In this document: piece by piece, positions 34,745 to 44,227 of the stretch | Numbering within the stretch: position 1 is the stretch's first letter | Layout of the letters: each line of letters begins with the position of its first letter | Assembly (NCBI GenBank): GCA_964654815.1 | Contig: CAZZLH010000005.1 | Location: 1-62,468, forward strand | From: ZLKRG08 sp964654815 | GTDB taxonomy: Bacteria; Actinomycetota; Actinomycetes; Nanopelagicales; Nanopelagicaceae | DNA: 62,468 nucleotides | Direction: 5' to 3' | Position numbers and translations under genes: made by a program | The notes under the pieces: model-generated | What the model was told of the DNA's origin: nothing | The model's database searches: none | What the model saw: only the letters and a program-made list of their open reading frames with translations

Positions 34745-36120
34745 AGCTCTCCGAATTAAAGGGCAAAAGGGTCCACTTCATCGGAATTGGTGGCTCAGGA
34801 ATGAGCGGTATCGCGCGAATTGCGATCTCGCAAGGAATGAAAGTTTCTGGCTCAGATGCTTCGGATTCTTCCGTACTTGCTGCACTTCGAGCTCTTGGCG
34901 CGGAGATTTTTCTTGGTCACAGCGCTTCGAATATTGCTGGCGCTGAAGTGATCATTTATTCGAATGCGATCAAGCCTGAAAATCCAGAGCGGATCGCAGC
35001 ATCTGCTCTGGGAGTGCCTGAAATGCCCCGTGCGGTCGCGTTAGCTCTAATGATGTCTGATTCCATTTCAATCGCAGTTGCCGGAACCCACGGAAAGACT
35101 ACGACCTCTTCAATGGCCACTGTAGCTTTGCAGAGCGCAGGCGTTGATCCCTCATTTGCAATTGGCGGAGTACTTAAATCCTCTGGATCCAATGCCCATC
35201 GCGGTAGCGGCAAGTACTTTATCGCCGAGGCTGATGAATCTGATGGTTCGTTTGTAGCATATAAACCACACGCTGCGATCATTACAAATGTCGAGTGGGA
35301 ACATGTTGATTACTTCTCAAGTGAAGCAGAGGTTTTTCAAGCATTCTCTGATTTCGTAAAAACCATCACTGGTTTCTTGGTCTACTGCGCTGACGATGCT
35401 GGCGCTATCAAGGTTGCCACGACTGCGAGGTGTAAAACCATAAGTTATGGCAAGTCCGAAGGTGCGGCACTTCGAATCGATCAAATCGCACTTAGCGCTG
35501 GCGGCTCTAGTGCGCGGGTGCTTTGGAATGGCGCCAAGGTAGGCACCTTGGAGCTCTCCGTACCTGGCGAACACAACCTGCTAAATGCTGCAGCGGTGAT
35601 CGCCATGGGTCTTGAGTTAGGTCTGCCAATTACTACATTGCTGGATGGATTAGTGAAATTCCATGGCGCTGGTAGGCGTTTTGAATTAAAGGGAAGCGTC
35701 AACGGAATTCGGGTAATCGACGATTACGGACATCATCCAACCGAGATCATGGTTACTTTGGCTGCGGCAAGGCGCTACGTAGGCGGCGGCAGGTTGTTGG
35801 TTATTTTCCAACCGCATCGATATTCGCGTACGCAGGCATTTACCGCGCAATTCGCCAAAGCACTTTCGTCGGCAGATCTACTCTGGTTGTTAGAAGTTTA
35901 TGCGGCAAGTGAACAGCCTATAAGCGGAGTATCAAGTCTCAACATCGCAAGATTATTGGATAATGCAAAGTTCGAGCCAAACTTCATAGCTGTTACCCAA
36001 CAAGTTACATCCGTTGCAAAGCCAGGTGATGTGATTCTAACTTTGGGAGCGGGTGATGTCAGTTCACTCGGTCCATTGATTTTGGATGAGTTGAAAGAAG
36101 CCCAGGTAAGTGGTTCGTAA
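34741..36120 (+). CDS. murC: UDP-N-acetylmuramate--L-alanine ligase
   Basis: First Mur ligase, 459 residues. It has the N-terminal GIGGSGMSGIARIA, the P-loop GTHGKTTTSSM, FIAEADESDGSF and the C-terminal DDYGHHPTEI and FQPHRYSRTQ. It is coupled to murG and ftsQ. Confidence 0.96.
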   Translation: MKLSELKGKRVHFIGIGGSGMSGIARIAISQGMKVSGSDASDSSVLAALRALGAEIFLGHSASNIAGAEVIIYSNAIKPENPERIAASALGVPEMPRAVALALMMSDSISIAVAGTHGKTTTSSMATVALQSAGVDPSFAIGGVLKSSGSNAHRGSGKYFIAEADESDGSFVAYKPHAAIITNVEWEHVDYFSSEAEVFQAFSDFVKTITGFLVYCADDAGAIKVATTARCKTISYGKSEGAALRIDQIALSAGGSSARVLWNGAKVGTLELSVPGEHNLLNAAAVIAMGLELGLPITTLLDGLVKFHGAGRRFELKGSVNGIRVIDDYGHHPTEIMVTLAAARRYVGGGRLLVIFQPHRYSRTQAFTAQFAKALSSADLLWLLEVYAASEQPISGVSSLNIARLLDNAKFEPNFIAVTQQVTSVAKPGDVILTLGAGDVSSLGPLILDELKEAQVSGS

Positions 36121-36802
36121 GCGCGAATTAGCCATTGGCGTTTCGATTTTAATTATTGCCACACTCGCATTTCTCCTCGGTTGGACCAATCTTTTTACAG
36201 TACGAGCGATAGCGGTTACAGGTTCCCCGAACTCTGCAGTCACTGCTGAGGTACTTCGGATTTCACAGATAGAGACTGGGGCGAAGTTAGCGCGCTTAGA
36301 ACCTAAAAAGATCGCCACACGCTTACTTTCGGAGAGGCTCAATTGGGTAGAGCGAGCAGATATCTCACGAAATTGGCTTACCAGAAAGGTGGAGATAACC
36401 CTTAAAGCCCGTAGTGCGCTTGCGGTCATCCAATCGGGCAATTCATCTGTAATTAAATTCGTGGACCAATCCGGAGCAATATTTGAGCTACCCGAGGAGA
36501 TTCGAAGTGGAGTTAAGACTGATCTCATTGCGATAAGTGGAAATAGCGATGCAGCGCGGGCGGCTGGAATCGCCCTTTATGAAGGATTACCCCGCGACTT
36601 AAGTGGCAAGGTCATAAAGGTGGTGGCAACCAGTCAGAGCAACTTCCAATTACTTCAAGGTGATGGCCTGCGAATCGTTTGGGGTAGCGCGGCTGATACA
36701 TCGCTAAAGGTGCGGATTTATAAGGCTTTAATTGCACTTCCCGAAAACGCAAAAATCAAATACATGGACTTGAGTAATCCGATCAAACCAACAGTGAAGT
36801 GA
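36110..36802 (+). CDS. ftsQ: Cell division protein FtsQ
   Basis: Bitopic divisome protein of 230 residues. It has a very short cytoplasmic N-terminus, a membrane helix (ELAIGVSILIIATLAFLLGW) and then a POTRA domain (FTVRAIAVTGSPNSAVTAEVL). The start GTG 36110 overlaps murC by 11 bases. The cytoplasmic tail is shorter than in many actinobacteria. Confidence 0.88.
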   Translation: MVRKRELAIGVSILIIATLAFLLGWTNLFTVRAIAVTGSPNSAVTAEVLRISQIETGAKLARLEPKKIATRLLSERLNWVERADISRNWLTRKVEITLKARSALAVIQSGNSSVIKFVDQSGAIFELPEEIRSGVKTDLIAISGNSDAARAAGIALYEGLPRDLSGKVIKVVATSQSNFQLLQGDGLRIVWGSAADTSLKVRIYKALIALPENAKIKYMDLSNPIKPTVK

Positions 36803-36920
36803 TTCTTGTCGGAAAATTCAGTCGGATAATCGGTAAATAGTTGTTATTGGTTAATGCGTGTCGGTAATTGATTACTCACCCTAGTGGCCCTAATTTTCCG
36901 CCACCAATTAGGTACGAGTT

Positions 36921-36943
36921 GTAACCCTAAAGTATAGGTTTAC
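36921..36943. promoter_or_regulatory. Dyad upstream of ftsZ
   Basis: GTAACCCTA and TAGGTTTAC form an 8-of-9 inverted repeat around AAGTA, ending 17 bases before the ftsZ ATG. A second small dyad GTAAT-TG-ATTAC lies about 50 bases earlier. This 158-base spacer is the first large one since the mraZ-rsmH leader and probably holds a separate ftsZ promoter. Confidence 0.4.
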
Positions 36944-36960
36944 ATATCGAGAGGGAGATC

Positions 36961-38091
36961 ATGGCGGCACCGCAGAACTATTTAGCAGTCATCAAGGTAG
37001 TTGGAATTGGTGGCGGTGGAGTTAACGCAGTTAATCGCATGATCGAAGCTGGATTAAAGGGCGTTGAATTCATCGCAGTTAATACTGATTCACAACAATT
37101 ATTAATGAGCGATGCAGATGTCAAACTTGATATCGGAAGAAAGATAACCAGAGGTTTGGGTGCAGGTGCTGCGCCAGAAGTTGGCAGAGATGCCGCTTTA
37201 GATAACGTTGATGAAATCGAAGAAGCGCTGCGCGGTGCAGATATGGTTTTCATTACCGCTGGCGAAGGTGGCGGTACCGGCACAGGCGGTGCACCTATCG
37301 TGGCAAAGATTGCACGCGAACTTGGAGCCTTGACTGTCGGTGTGGTCACTAAACCATTTTCATTCGAAGGAAAATTGCGCACGACTCAAGCGGATGCTGG
37401 TATAGAAGCGCTTCGCTCTGAGGTAGATACTTTAATTGTCATTCCAAATGATCGCTTACTTGCAATCTCAGATCGCACCATCAGCGCAATAGATGCATTT
37501 AAAAGCGCAGACCAAGTTCTGCTCTCTGGTGTCCAAGGCATTACCGAATTGATCACTCAACCTGGGTTGATCAATCTAGATTTTGCAGATGTTAAGGCGG
37601 TTATGACGGGAGCAGGAGCGGCTTTGATGGGAATTGGTTCAGCGCGTGGTGAGAACCGCGCGATTCGCGCCGCTGAACTTGCCATCTCATCGCCACTGCT
37701 TGAGGCATCAATTGATGGTGCGATGGGAATTCTACTTTCGGTGGCAGGTGGCAGTGATCTTGGTTTATTTGAAATAAATGAGGCCTGCCAATTGGTACAG
37801 GATGCTGCTCACCCAGATTCTAAATTCATCTTCGGCACTGTTATCGATGATGCTCTAGGTGACGAGGTGCGAATTACCGTAATCGCCGCAGGATTTGATG
37901 GTGGCCAGCCCAAGAAGATCGAGCGCCCAGTGATTTCAACCAATGAGATCTCCGGCAATGCCGATCCGGTGCGGCAGAACGATCCATTGCAGGTAGCTAT
38001 GGAGATTTCCGATCCCACCCCGCGCCGCCGCGTCTCTTTTGAAGAATTAATCGCAGAGGATGAGATCGACGTTCCTGACTTCATGAAATAG
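36961..38091 (+). CDS. ftsZ: Cell division GTPase FtsZ
   Basis: Tubulin-like GTPase forming the Z ring, 376 residues. The tubulin signature GGGTGTGGAP is intact, as are NTDSQ and the NDRLL segment. A short variable linker leads to the conserved C-terminal peptide DEIDVPDFMK, which recruits partners such as SepF. The start ATG follows GAGGGAG. It has its own upstream spacer with dyads. Confidence 0.97.
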   Translation: MAAPQNYLAVIKVVGIGGGGVNAVNRMIEAGLKGVEFIAVNTDSQQLLMSDADVKLDIGRKITRGLGAGAAPEVGRDAALDNVDEIEEALRGADMVFITAGEGGGTGTGGAPIVAKIARELGALTVGVVTKPFSFEGKLRTTQADAGIEALRSEVDTLIVIPNDRLLAISDRTISAIDAFKSADQVLLSGVQGITELITQPGLINLDFADVKAVMTGAGAALMGIGSARGENRAIRAAELAISSPLLEASIDGAMGILLSVAGGSDLGLFEINEACQLVQDAAHPDSKFIFGTVIDDALGDEVRITVIAAGFDGGQPKKIERPVISTNEISGNADPVRQNDPLQVAMEISDPTPRRRVSFEELIAEDEIDVPDFMK

Positions 38092-38096
38092 CGGCT

Positions 38097-38753
38097 ATGC
38101 CGTTTATCTTCACCAATCGAGTTGGGGGAGTAAGTAGTGCTCCCTTCGATTCCGCAAATCTAGGCGATCATGTAGGTGATGATCCCTTCGACGTTGTCAC
38201 AAATCGCGAGACCTTGGCTCGACAAATCGAAAAACCGATTGCATTTATGAGCCAAGTCCATGGCGATACCGTGGTGCTGATTGAAGATAGCTCAAGCCAT
38301 CCAACCTGCGATGCCTTGATCACAACGCATAAGAATCTAGCCCTAGCAGTATTAGTGGCCGACTGCATTCCATTGCTCTTGAAATCAGATGTTGCAGTAG
38401 CGGCTGTTCATGTAGGGCGAAAAGGATTGATGAATGGCATTGCCCGTAAGAGTATTGAGGCTATGAGAGATTTGGGCGCTGAAGTTATCCATTCTTATAT
38501 CGGTCCATATATTTGCGGAAATTGCTACGAGGTTTCGGAGGAGATCTTCCGAGAGGTTGTTGATCAACATCCGAATGCAGATTCTTCTGCTGCAACTCAG
38601 AGATTTACCCTAGACATTGGCGCTGGATTAAAGCGAGAGTTGAGAGATACGGTCTTGCTTGACCTATCAAGTTGCGTTTTGGAGGATCCGAACAGCTTCT
38701 CCTATAGAAGAGATGGCATCACAGGTCGTCAGGCAGGTGTGATTTGGCTTTAA
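38097..38753 (+). CDS. pgeF: Peptidoglycan editing factor, YfiH/laccase-domain family
   Basis: DUF152/PgeF protein of 218 residues that removes wrongly incorporated residues from cell-wall precursors. The metal-site motifs are visible: SQVHGD, ADCIPLLL, AVHVGRKG and the Cys-rich IGPYICGNCYEV. It follows ftsZ by five bases, as in most actinobacteria. Confidence 0.9.
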   Translation: MPFIFTNRVGGVSSAPFDSANLGDHVGDDPFDVVTNRETLARQIEKPIAFMSQVHGDTVVLIEDSSSHPTCDALITTHKNLALAVLVADCIPLLLKSDVAVAAVHVGRKGLMNGIARKSIEAMRDLGAEVIHSYIGPYICGNCYEVSEEIFREVVDQHPNADSSAATQRFTLDIGAGLKRELRDTVLLDLSSCVLEDPNSFSYRRDGITGRQAGVIWL

Positions 38754-39409
38754 CAGATAGGCGCCAGGAATTAGCGGGTAATTTGGCTGCGATCAGAGCG
38801 ACCATACCCAGTGAAGTTCACTTAATAGTGGTGACCAAAACTTTTCCGTTGAGTGATGTTCAGATCCTCCATGAATTAGGCGTCTCTGAATTCGGTGAAA
38901 ATCGCGATCAAGAGGGGAGAGGAAAAGCCCCGCATGTCCCAGGTAAGTGGCATTTCCAAGGTCAGCTACAGAGCAATAAACTCAATTCAATCTGCAATTG
39001 GGCTGATGTGATTCAAACCATTGATTCAACTCGATATGTTGAATTGGTCGGAAAGGCTGCGCGAAATCACGAAAAGCAAATGGAAGTTTTTATACAAGTC
39101 TCTTTAGAGGACCAAACAGCTGAACATCGAGGTGGCGCTAGACCAGAGCTTCTCAATCAGATCGCTGATGCGATACTGATTGAGCCAAACTTGAAATTGC
39201 AAGGTTTGATGGCGGTTGCGCCCTTAGGGGAGAAGCCGCAGGCGGCATTTGAGCGATTGGCCAAGATTAGAGCGCAATTCCAGGCTAACTATCCTGCACC
39301 ATTTCTTTCGGCTGGTATGAGCGGGGATTATTTGACTGCAATCTCATTTGGCGCGACACATGTTCGAATAGGCTCCTCAATACTCGGCTCTCGCGATCTG
39401 GCTATTTAA
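38744..39409 (+). CDS. yggS: YggS-family PLP-binding protein
   Basis: Pyridoxal-phosphate homeostasis protein of 221 residues with an alanine-racemase-like barrel. The PLP lysine is in VVTKTFP, followed by GENRDQEG, WHFQGQLQSNK and the phosphate-binding GMSGDYLTAISFGATHVRIGSSI. The start TTG 38744 overlaps pgeF by ten bases. Confidence 0.93.
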   Translation: MALTDRRQELAGNLAAIRATIPSEVHLIVVTKTFPLSDVQILHELGVSEFGENRDQEGRGKAPHVPGKWHFQGQLQSNKLNSICNWADVIQTIDSTRYVELVGKAARNHEKQMEVFIQVSLEDQTAEHRGGARPELLNQIADAILIEPNLKLQGLMAVAPLGEKPQAAFERLAKIRAQFQANYPAPFLSAGMSGDYLTAISFGATHVRIGSSILGSRDLAI

Positions 39410-39419
39410 AATTATCCCT

Positions 39420-39857
39420 ATGTCGAATTTGAAAAAACTAGGAAATTTTCTCGGTCTGACTGACGACCTCGAGAGTGAAGAGATTAGCCGTGAAGCAGAG
39501 GCGCCTAAAGTAAGAGTTCGTGAGTCCCGCAGCTTTGCAGCGGTGCCATCAACTCCTACACCAGAGGCTGCACCAACTCAAACACAGATCTTTACAGTCA
39601 ATCCACGTTCCTATAACGAAGTGCGCGTAATCGGCGAACGTTATCGCGAAGGCAATACGGTTCTTATGAATCTTACTGACATGGGAAATGACGAACGCAA
39701 ACGCCTAGTTGATTTTGCAAGCGGATTGGTATTTGGCCATCGTGGCACCATTGAAAAGGTAACCGATAAGGTCTTCTTGCTCTCGCCGCCTAATGTGACA
39801 GTCTCGGCCGATGTGAAGACTGCCGCTGCGGAGGCAAGCTTCTTCAATCAAAGCTGA
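39420..39857 (+). CDS. sepF: Cell division protein SepF
   Basis: FtsZ-membrane tether of 145 residues. An N-terminal amphipathic segment (MSNLKKLGNFLGL) is followed by an acidic/proline linker and the SepF domain (NPRSYNEVRVIGERYREGNTVL to GTIEKVTDKVFLLSP). It shares one base with yggT. Confidence 0.93.
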   Translation: MSNLKKLGNFLGLTDDLESEEISREAEAPKVRVRESRSFAAVPSTPTPEAAPTQTQIFTVNPRSYNEVRVIGERYREGNTVLMNLTDMGNDERKRLVDFASGLVFGHRGTIEKVTDKVFLLSPPNVTVSADVKTAAAEASFFNQS

Positions 39858-40138
39858 TGCTCGGCATCTGGATTGCGCGTTTCTTACAGGTTTTCATCTT
39901 CGCCTTATTTGCTCGCTTGATTCTTGATTATGTAAGGATGTTCAAACCATCATGGAGTCCAAAGGGTCTGATGCTCTGGTTTGCGGAGAGCGTTTATACC
40001 TTTACCGATCCGCCACTTAGATTTTTCCGGCGCTTTATACCGCCATTGCGATTAGGTGGCATCGCGCTAGATCTATCGTTCATTGTGCTTTTCTTTGCAG
40101 TGCAAATATTGCAACAGATCGTGCTCTTTTACCTCTGA
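39857..40138 (+). CDS. YggT family membrane protein
   Basis: 93-residue protein with two membrane segments and the family motif YTFTDPPLRFFRRFIPPLRLGGIALDLS. The function is not firmly known. It sits directly after sepF; in most actinobacteria divIVA would follow, but here it does not. Confidence 0.88.
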   Translation: MLGIWIARFLQVFIFALFARLILDYVRMFKPSWSPKGLMLWFAESVYTFTDPPLRFFRRFIPPLRLGGIALDLSFIVLFFAVQILQQIVLFYL

Positions 40139-40172
40139 TTGACCTTAAATCTTCTTAAGATCTCTTTGGCTC

Positions 40173-40196
40173 AATCGCTTTTTGATTAGAGCGATT
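40173..40196. terminator. Candidate stem-loop between convergent yggT and ileS
   Basis: AATCGCT (40173-40179) pairs with AGCGATT (40190-40196) around a 10-base loop at the ileS stop. There is only a weak T-run, so it may be a weak bidirectional terminator. Confidence 0.35.
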
Positions 40197-43100
40197 AGGC
40201 CTTAGCAAGATTGAAGGTAAACCCTAATTCCGTATCGCAGAGCAATGAGGCATCTTGTTTCATATCAATTGCGAGAACTTCACGCTTGATATGCTCGAGC
40301 GCTTCTATGACCGCTGGGGCAACCTCAGCGTTGCCATTCCAAGTTATGTTTATGCGATCTGAGATATCAAACCCAGCGCTCTTACGACCTTCTTGAAGCG
40401 CCCGGATCACCTCTCGCACATTGCCAGCATTTATCAAGGCTTGGGTCAAGGTGAGGTCTAGTGCGACAGATTCACCGGCATTGCTTGCCACGGACCAGCC
40501 ACTCTTTGGTTGTTCTGTGATCACCAAATCGTCAACTGCAATCTCAAAGCTCCCAAGTTTTGCGCTTCCTTGGCTACGGACTTTTGCCACCAACTCTGCT
40601 GGCTCTGCCGATGCGATCAATTTGGCAGCTTCCTGAACTGCGCCACCATATTTAGCACCAAGCGAACGGAAATTTGCCTTAACCGAAACGCTCACTAAGT
40701 CACCAGATGCATTGGCGATATCTTCTAGCTCTTGGACATTTAGCTCATCGGCGATCTGCTCGCGCATATCACTTGGCAGATTGGCCCAACCGCCGGCGGC
40801 AATGAGCGCTCTACTTAGGGGTTGGCGAATTTTGACTGAGGATTCGGCACGTGCGGCACGACCCAATTCGACAATTCTTCTAGTCAAAGCAACTTGTTGG
40901 CGCAATTGTGAATCGACCAACGAGGCATCGATCTCTGGCCATGAGGTCAAGTGGACCGATATTGCTGTATCGGACTCGACCGGTTTGATCAATTCTTGCC
41001 AGACATGTTCGGTTATGAAAGGAACCATCGGTGACATAAGTTGGGTCAAGACCTTCAAGCACTCATGTAATGTGGCAAGGGCAGCTGGATCGCCATCCCA
41101 GAAGCGCCTTCTACTACGACGCACATACCAATTTGAAAGGTCATCAATGAAGGTGGCAAGTAATTTACCTGCGCTCTGTGAATCAAAATTGGCATATGCC
41201 GCATCAACCTCTTTGATAAGCATTTGGAGCTCTGAGAGTATCCAACGGTCCATGATGGGGCGGCTGATTTGCTTGGGAGCTTCTGCTGATCCGTAATCGA
41301 AATTGGATGCTCGGGCATAGAGCGACATGAAAGAGATGGTGTTCCAGTAAGTAAGCAGCGTCTTTCTAACTACCTCTTGAATTGCATCATGGCCTACGCG
41401 CCTTGCCGCCCATGGTGAACCGGCAGCCAACATAAACCAACGGACCGCATCTGCACCGTGTTGGTCCATCAAGGCCATAGGTTCCAAGACATTGCCTAAA
41501 TGCTTTGACATTTTGCGACCATCTTTATCCAAGATATGACCCAAACAGAGCACTGTTTTGTACGAGGATTGATCAAAAACCAAGGTGCCTATGGTCATCA
41601 AGGTGTAGAACCAACCTCGGGTCTGATCAATTGCCTCGCAGATGAAATCTGCAGGATAAGAGGCTTTGAATTTCTCTTCAGATCCAGGTTTATGTGGATA
41701 ACCCCATTGGGCAAATGGCATCGCGCCTGAGTCGTACCAACAATCGATTACCTCAGGCACTCGGACCATCTCTGCCTTGCATTCAGCACATGGGAATTTG
41801 ATGTCATCGACAAATGGGCGATGCGGATCCAAATTAGAGAGATCTTGGCCGGCAAGCGCTCCTAATTCTTTTAATGATCCGATGGCGATCTCATGTTTTG
41901 ATTCACAACGCCAGATTGGAAGAGGCGTGCCCCAATAGCGATTTCTCGATAGCGCCCAATCAATATTGTTATTTAACCAATCGCCATAGCGTCCGGTTTT
42001 GATGGTTTCGGGATGCCAATCCGTTTTGGCATTCTCTCGTAGGAGCGCATCCTTTATAGAGGTAGTGCGGATGTACCAAGATGGTTGAGCGTAGTAAATC
42101 AGCGCAGTATGGCAACGCCAGCAATGAGGGTATTGATGTTCGTATGGCTGATGCTTGTAGAGCAATCCTCGAGATTTGAGTTCTTTGACGATTGGCTTAT
42201 CGGCATCTTTGAAGAATAGGCCACCTACTAAATTTAGCGCTTTCTCAAAATGTCCATCAGGAGTTACGGGATTTACGGTAGGTAGGTTGTAAGCGCGGCA
42301 GGTCTTTAGGTCATCTGCGCCAAATGCCGGCGCTTGGTGAACCAAGCCTGATCCATCTTCAGTCGTTACATAATCGGCAAGCACCACAAAATGTGAATCT
42401 GGAATCTCGACCACATCAAAGGGTCTCTGATATTTGGTGTGCTCTAGATCCTTGCCAGAGTAACTTTTGATTACCTCGGTCTTGCCATCTAACTTTGCAA
42501 GTAGCGGTTCGGCTACAACCAAGACCTCAGTGTCATCATCATTGGAAACTCTGACAGCCAGGTAGGTAACTTCAGGGTTTACCGCAACGGCGGTGTTTGA
42601 GATCAAAGTCCATGGCGTGGTAGTCCAAACTAATAGTGAGGCATTTAGTGACTTCAGCTCTCCATCCAAAACTGGAAAGCGCACATAAACTGATGGGTCG
42701 GTAACCGTTTCGTATCCTTGGGAAATCTCATGATCAGAAAGTCCGGTGCCACAGCGTGGGCAATATGGCGCTACGCGATGATCTTGAACTAAAAGTCCCT
42801 TCTGCCAAACTTCTTTAAGGCTCCACCAGACAGATTCCACATACTCCGGCGACATAGTCCAATACGCCTCATCAAAATCCACCCAGAAACCCATGCGATT
42901 TGTCATTGCGGTAAAGGCATCCACATGCCGCTGTACTGACTCTTTACATTTTTCATTGAACTGTGCGATTCCAAATTTTTCAATATCGCCTTTGCCTGAG
43001 AATCCCAACTCTTTCTCAACCGCGATCTCTACCGGTAAACCATGGCAATCCCAGCCAGCTTTTCTAACTACTTGATGTCCCTTCATGGTTTGATATCGAG

Positions 43101-43311
43101 GGAAGACATCTTTAAATACGCGAGCCTCAATGTGGTGAGTACCTGGCATGCCATTTGCAGTTGGCGGACCTTCGTAAAAAGTCCAACTGCTCTGACCTTC
43201 ATGAGCCTTCACGCTCTGATGGAAGATCGCATTACTCTCCCAAAATGAGAGCACCTCGCGCTCCATCTTTGGGAGGTCAATCGAGGCCGGAATCGCTCGG
43301 TAGCCGGTCAT
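40195..43311 (-). CDS. ileS: Isoleucyl-tRNA synthetase
   Basis: Class I synthetase of 1038 residues. The HIGH-type motif appears as GMPGTHHIEAR and the KMSKS motif as GRKMSKHLGN. WDCHGLPVE, the editing CP1 region and the anticodon domain are present. The length and the C-terminal extension fit the large actinobacterial type. It lies on the opposite strand to all its neighbours, between yggT and the DksA-like gene, the place usually held by divIVA. The upstream spacer of 78 bases is shared with the divergent DksA-like gene and too short for a standard T-box. Confidence 0.96.
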   Translation of the reverse strand: MTGYRAIPASIDLPKMEREVLSFWESNAIFHQSVKAHEGQSSWTFYEGPPTANGMPGTHHIEARVFKDVFPRYQTMKGHQVVRKAGWDCHGLPVEIAVEKELGFSGKGDIEKFGIAQFNEKCKESVQRHVDAFTAMTNRMGFWVDFDEAYWTMSPEYVESVWWSLKEVWQKGLLVQDHRVAPYCPRCGTGLSDHEISQGYETVTDPSVYVRFPVLDGELKSLNASLLVWTTTPWTLISNTAVAVNPEVTYLAVRVSNDDDTEVLVVAEPLLAKLDGKTEVIKSYSGKDLEHTKYQRPFDVVEIPDSHFVVLADYVTTEDGSGLVHQAPAFGADDLKTCRAYNLPTVNPVTPDGHFEKALNLVGGLFFKDADKPIVKELKSRGLLYKHQPYEHQYPHCWRCHTALIYYAQPSWYIRTTSIKDALLRENAKTDWHPETIKTGRYGDWLNNNIDWALSRNRYWGTPLPIWRCESKHEIAIGSLKELGALAGQDLSNLDPHRPFVDDIKFPCAECKAEMVRVPEVIDCWYDSGAMPFAQWGYPHKPGSEEKFKASYPADFICEAIDQTRGWFYTLMTIGTLVFDQSSYKTVLCLGHILDKDGRKMSKHLGNVLEPMALMDQHGADAVRWFMLAAGSPWAARRVGHDAIQEVVRKTLLTYWNTISFMSLYARASNFDYGSAEAPKQISRPIMDRWILSELQMLIKEVDAAYANFDSQSAGKLLATFIDDLSNWYVRRSRRRFWDGDPAALATLHECLKVLTQLMSPMVPFITEHVWQELIKPVESDTAISVHLTSWPEIDASLVDSQLRQQVALTRRIVELGRAARAESSVKIRQPLSRALIAAGGWANLPSDMREQIADELNVQELEDIANASGDLVSVSVKANFRSLGAKYGGAVQEAAKLIASAEPAELVAKVRSQGSAKLGSFEIAVDDLVITEQPKSGWSVASNAGESVALDLTLTQALINAGNVREVIRALQEGRKSAGFDISDRINITWNGNAEVAPAVIEALEHIKREVLAIDMKQDASLLCDTELGFTFNLAKA

Positions 43312-43389
43312 CTGGCGATTCTAAGACAGCCCAATAGAGCGCGCCTAATTGGATAATTACCCTCAAGGTAAATTAAAGTTTCGCCCCTC

Positions 43390-44211
43390 ATGGCTAAAGT
43401 AGCGAAAAAGACGGGCAAACAATCAGCCAAAAAAACGGCTAAAAAATCGGTCAAGTCGGTCAAGAAGGTAACCAGCAAGAAAAAAGCGACCAAAAAAGTA
43501 GCGAAGAAACCCGCTACGAAAAAGGCGAGTAAGCCTGCTAAGAAAGTCGCCGCAAAACCAACCAAGGCGGCAAAACCGGCTAAGCCAGCTAAACCCGTTA
43601 AGCCAATTAAGAAAATTGATAGCAACATCAAGACCTCAGCGATCGTTGGATCCAAAGCAACTTTGAAAGTTGATACCAAGAATCAAACGGTTCAAGTTGC
43701 TATGGCATCTACTCAAGCGCCAGAGGCGGTAATTGAAGAGAAACGCCTCATGATGCCACCGCCTCCGCCTCCCAAGAAGAGTGGCAAACAAGTTCATCTA
43801 AAGCCAATCAAAGCTGCACCTGCACCATTAGTAATCAATGATGCAGAGTCATGGAGCGCCGCGGAATTGAAGGCGATGCGTACTGCGCTAGCAAAAGATT
43901 TGGAGCGATTGAAGATTGATTTAGCGAAGGTCGAGTCAGAAATGGATTCGTTGATCCAAGATGGTGGCGAAGGCGCAGGTGATGACCAAGCGGATGCCGG
44001 AAATAAGACCTTCGAGCGCGAACATGAGATGTCACTATTAATCAACGCACGCGACATGGTGATTCAGACCGAACGCGCTATCAATCGAATTGATAATAAG
44101 ACTTATGGAGTCTGTGAAGTTTGCAATAATCAAATCGGTAAGGCTCGCCTCGAAGTATTTCCTCGTGCGACACTCTGCATGTCTTGCAAGCAGAAGGAAG
44201 AGCGTCGTTAA
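43390..44211 (+). CDS. DksA/TraR zinc-finger protein with histone-H1-like basic tail
   Basis: 273 residues in three parts. Residues 1-75 are almost only Lys, Ala, Pro, Ser and Thr, as in histone H1-like proteins. A linker with a six-proline run follows. The C-terminal part has a coiled-coil and the C4 zinc finger (CEVCN, then CMSC) of the TraR/DksA family. This suggests a nucleoid-binding or RNA-polymerase-binding regulator. Similar Lys-rich DksA fusions occur near lspA in actinobacteria. Whether the tail binds DNA is inference. Confidence 0.85.
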   Translation: MAKVAKKTGKQSAKKTAKKSVKSVKKVTSKKKATKKVAKKPATKKASKPAKKVAAKPTKAAKPAKPAKPVKPIKKIDSNIKTSAIVGSKATLKVDTKNQTVQVAMASTQAPEAVIEEKRLMMPPPPPPKKSGKQVHLKPIKAAPAPLVINDAESWSAAELKAMRTALAKDLERLKIDLAKVESEMDSLIQDGGEGAGDDQADAGNKTFEREHEMSLLINARDMVIQTERAINRIDNKTYGVCEVCNNQIGKARLEVFPRATLCMSCKQKEERR

Positions 44212-44227
44212 CCCCGAATTTAGATCG

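Noticed and set aside
43312..43389. T-box riboswitch for ileS
   Set aside because: The spacer is only 78 bases, shared with a divergent gene, and no T-box bulge sequence (TGG-containing 14-mer) is visible.
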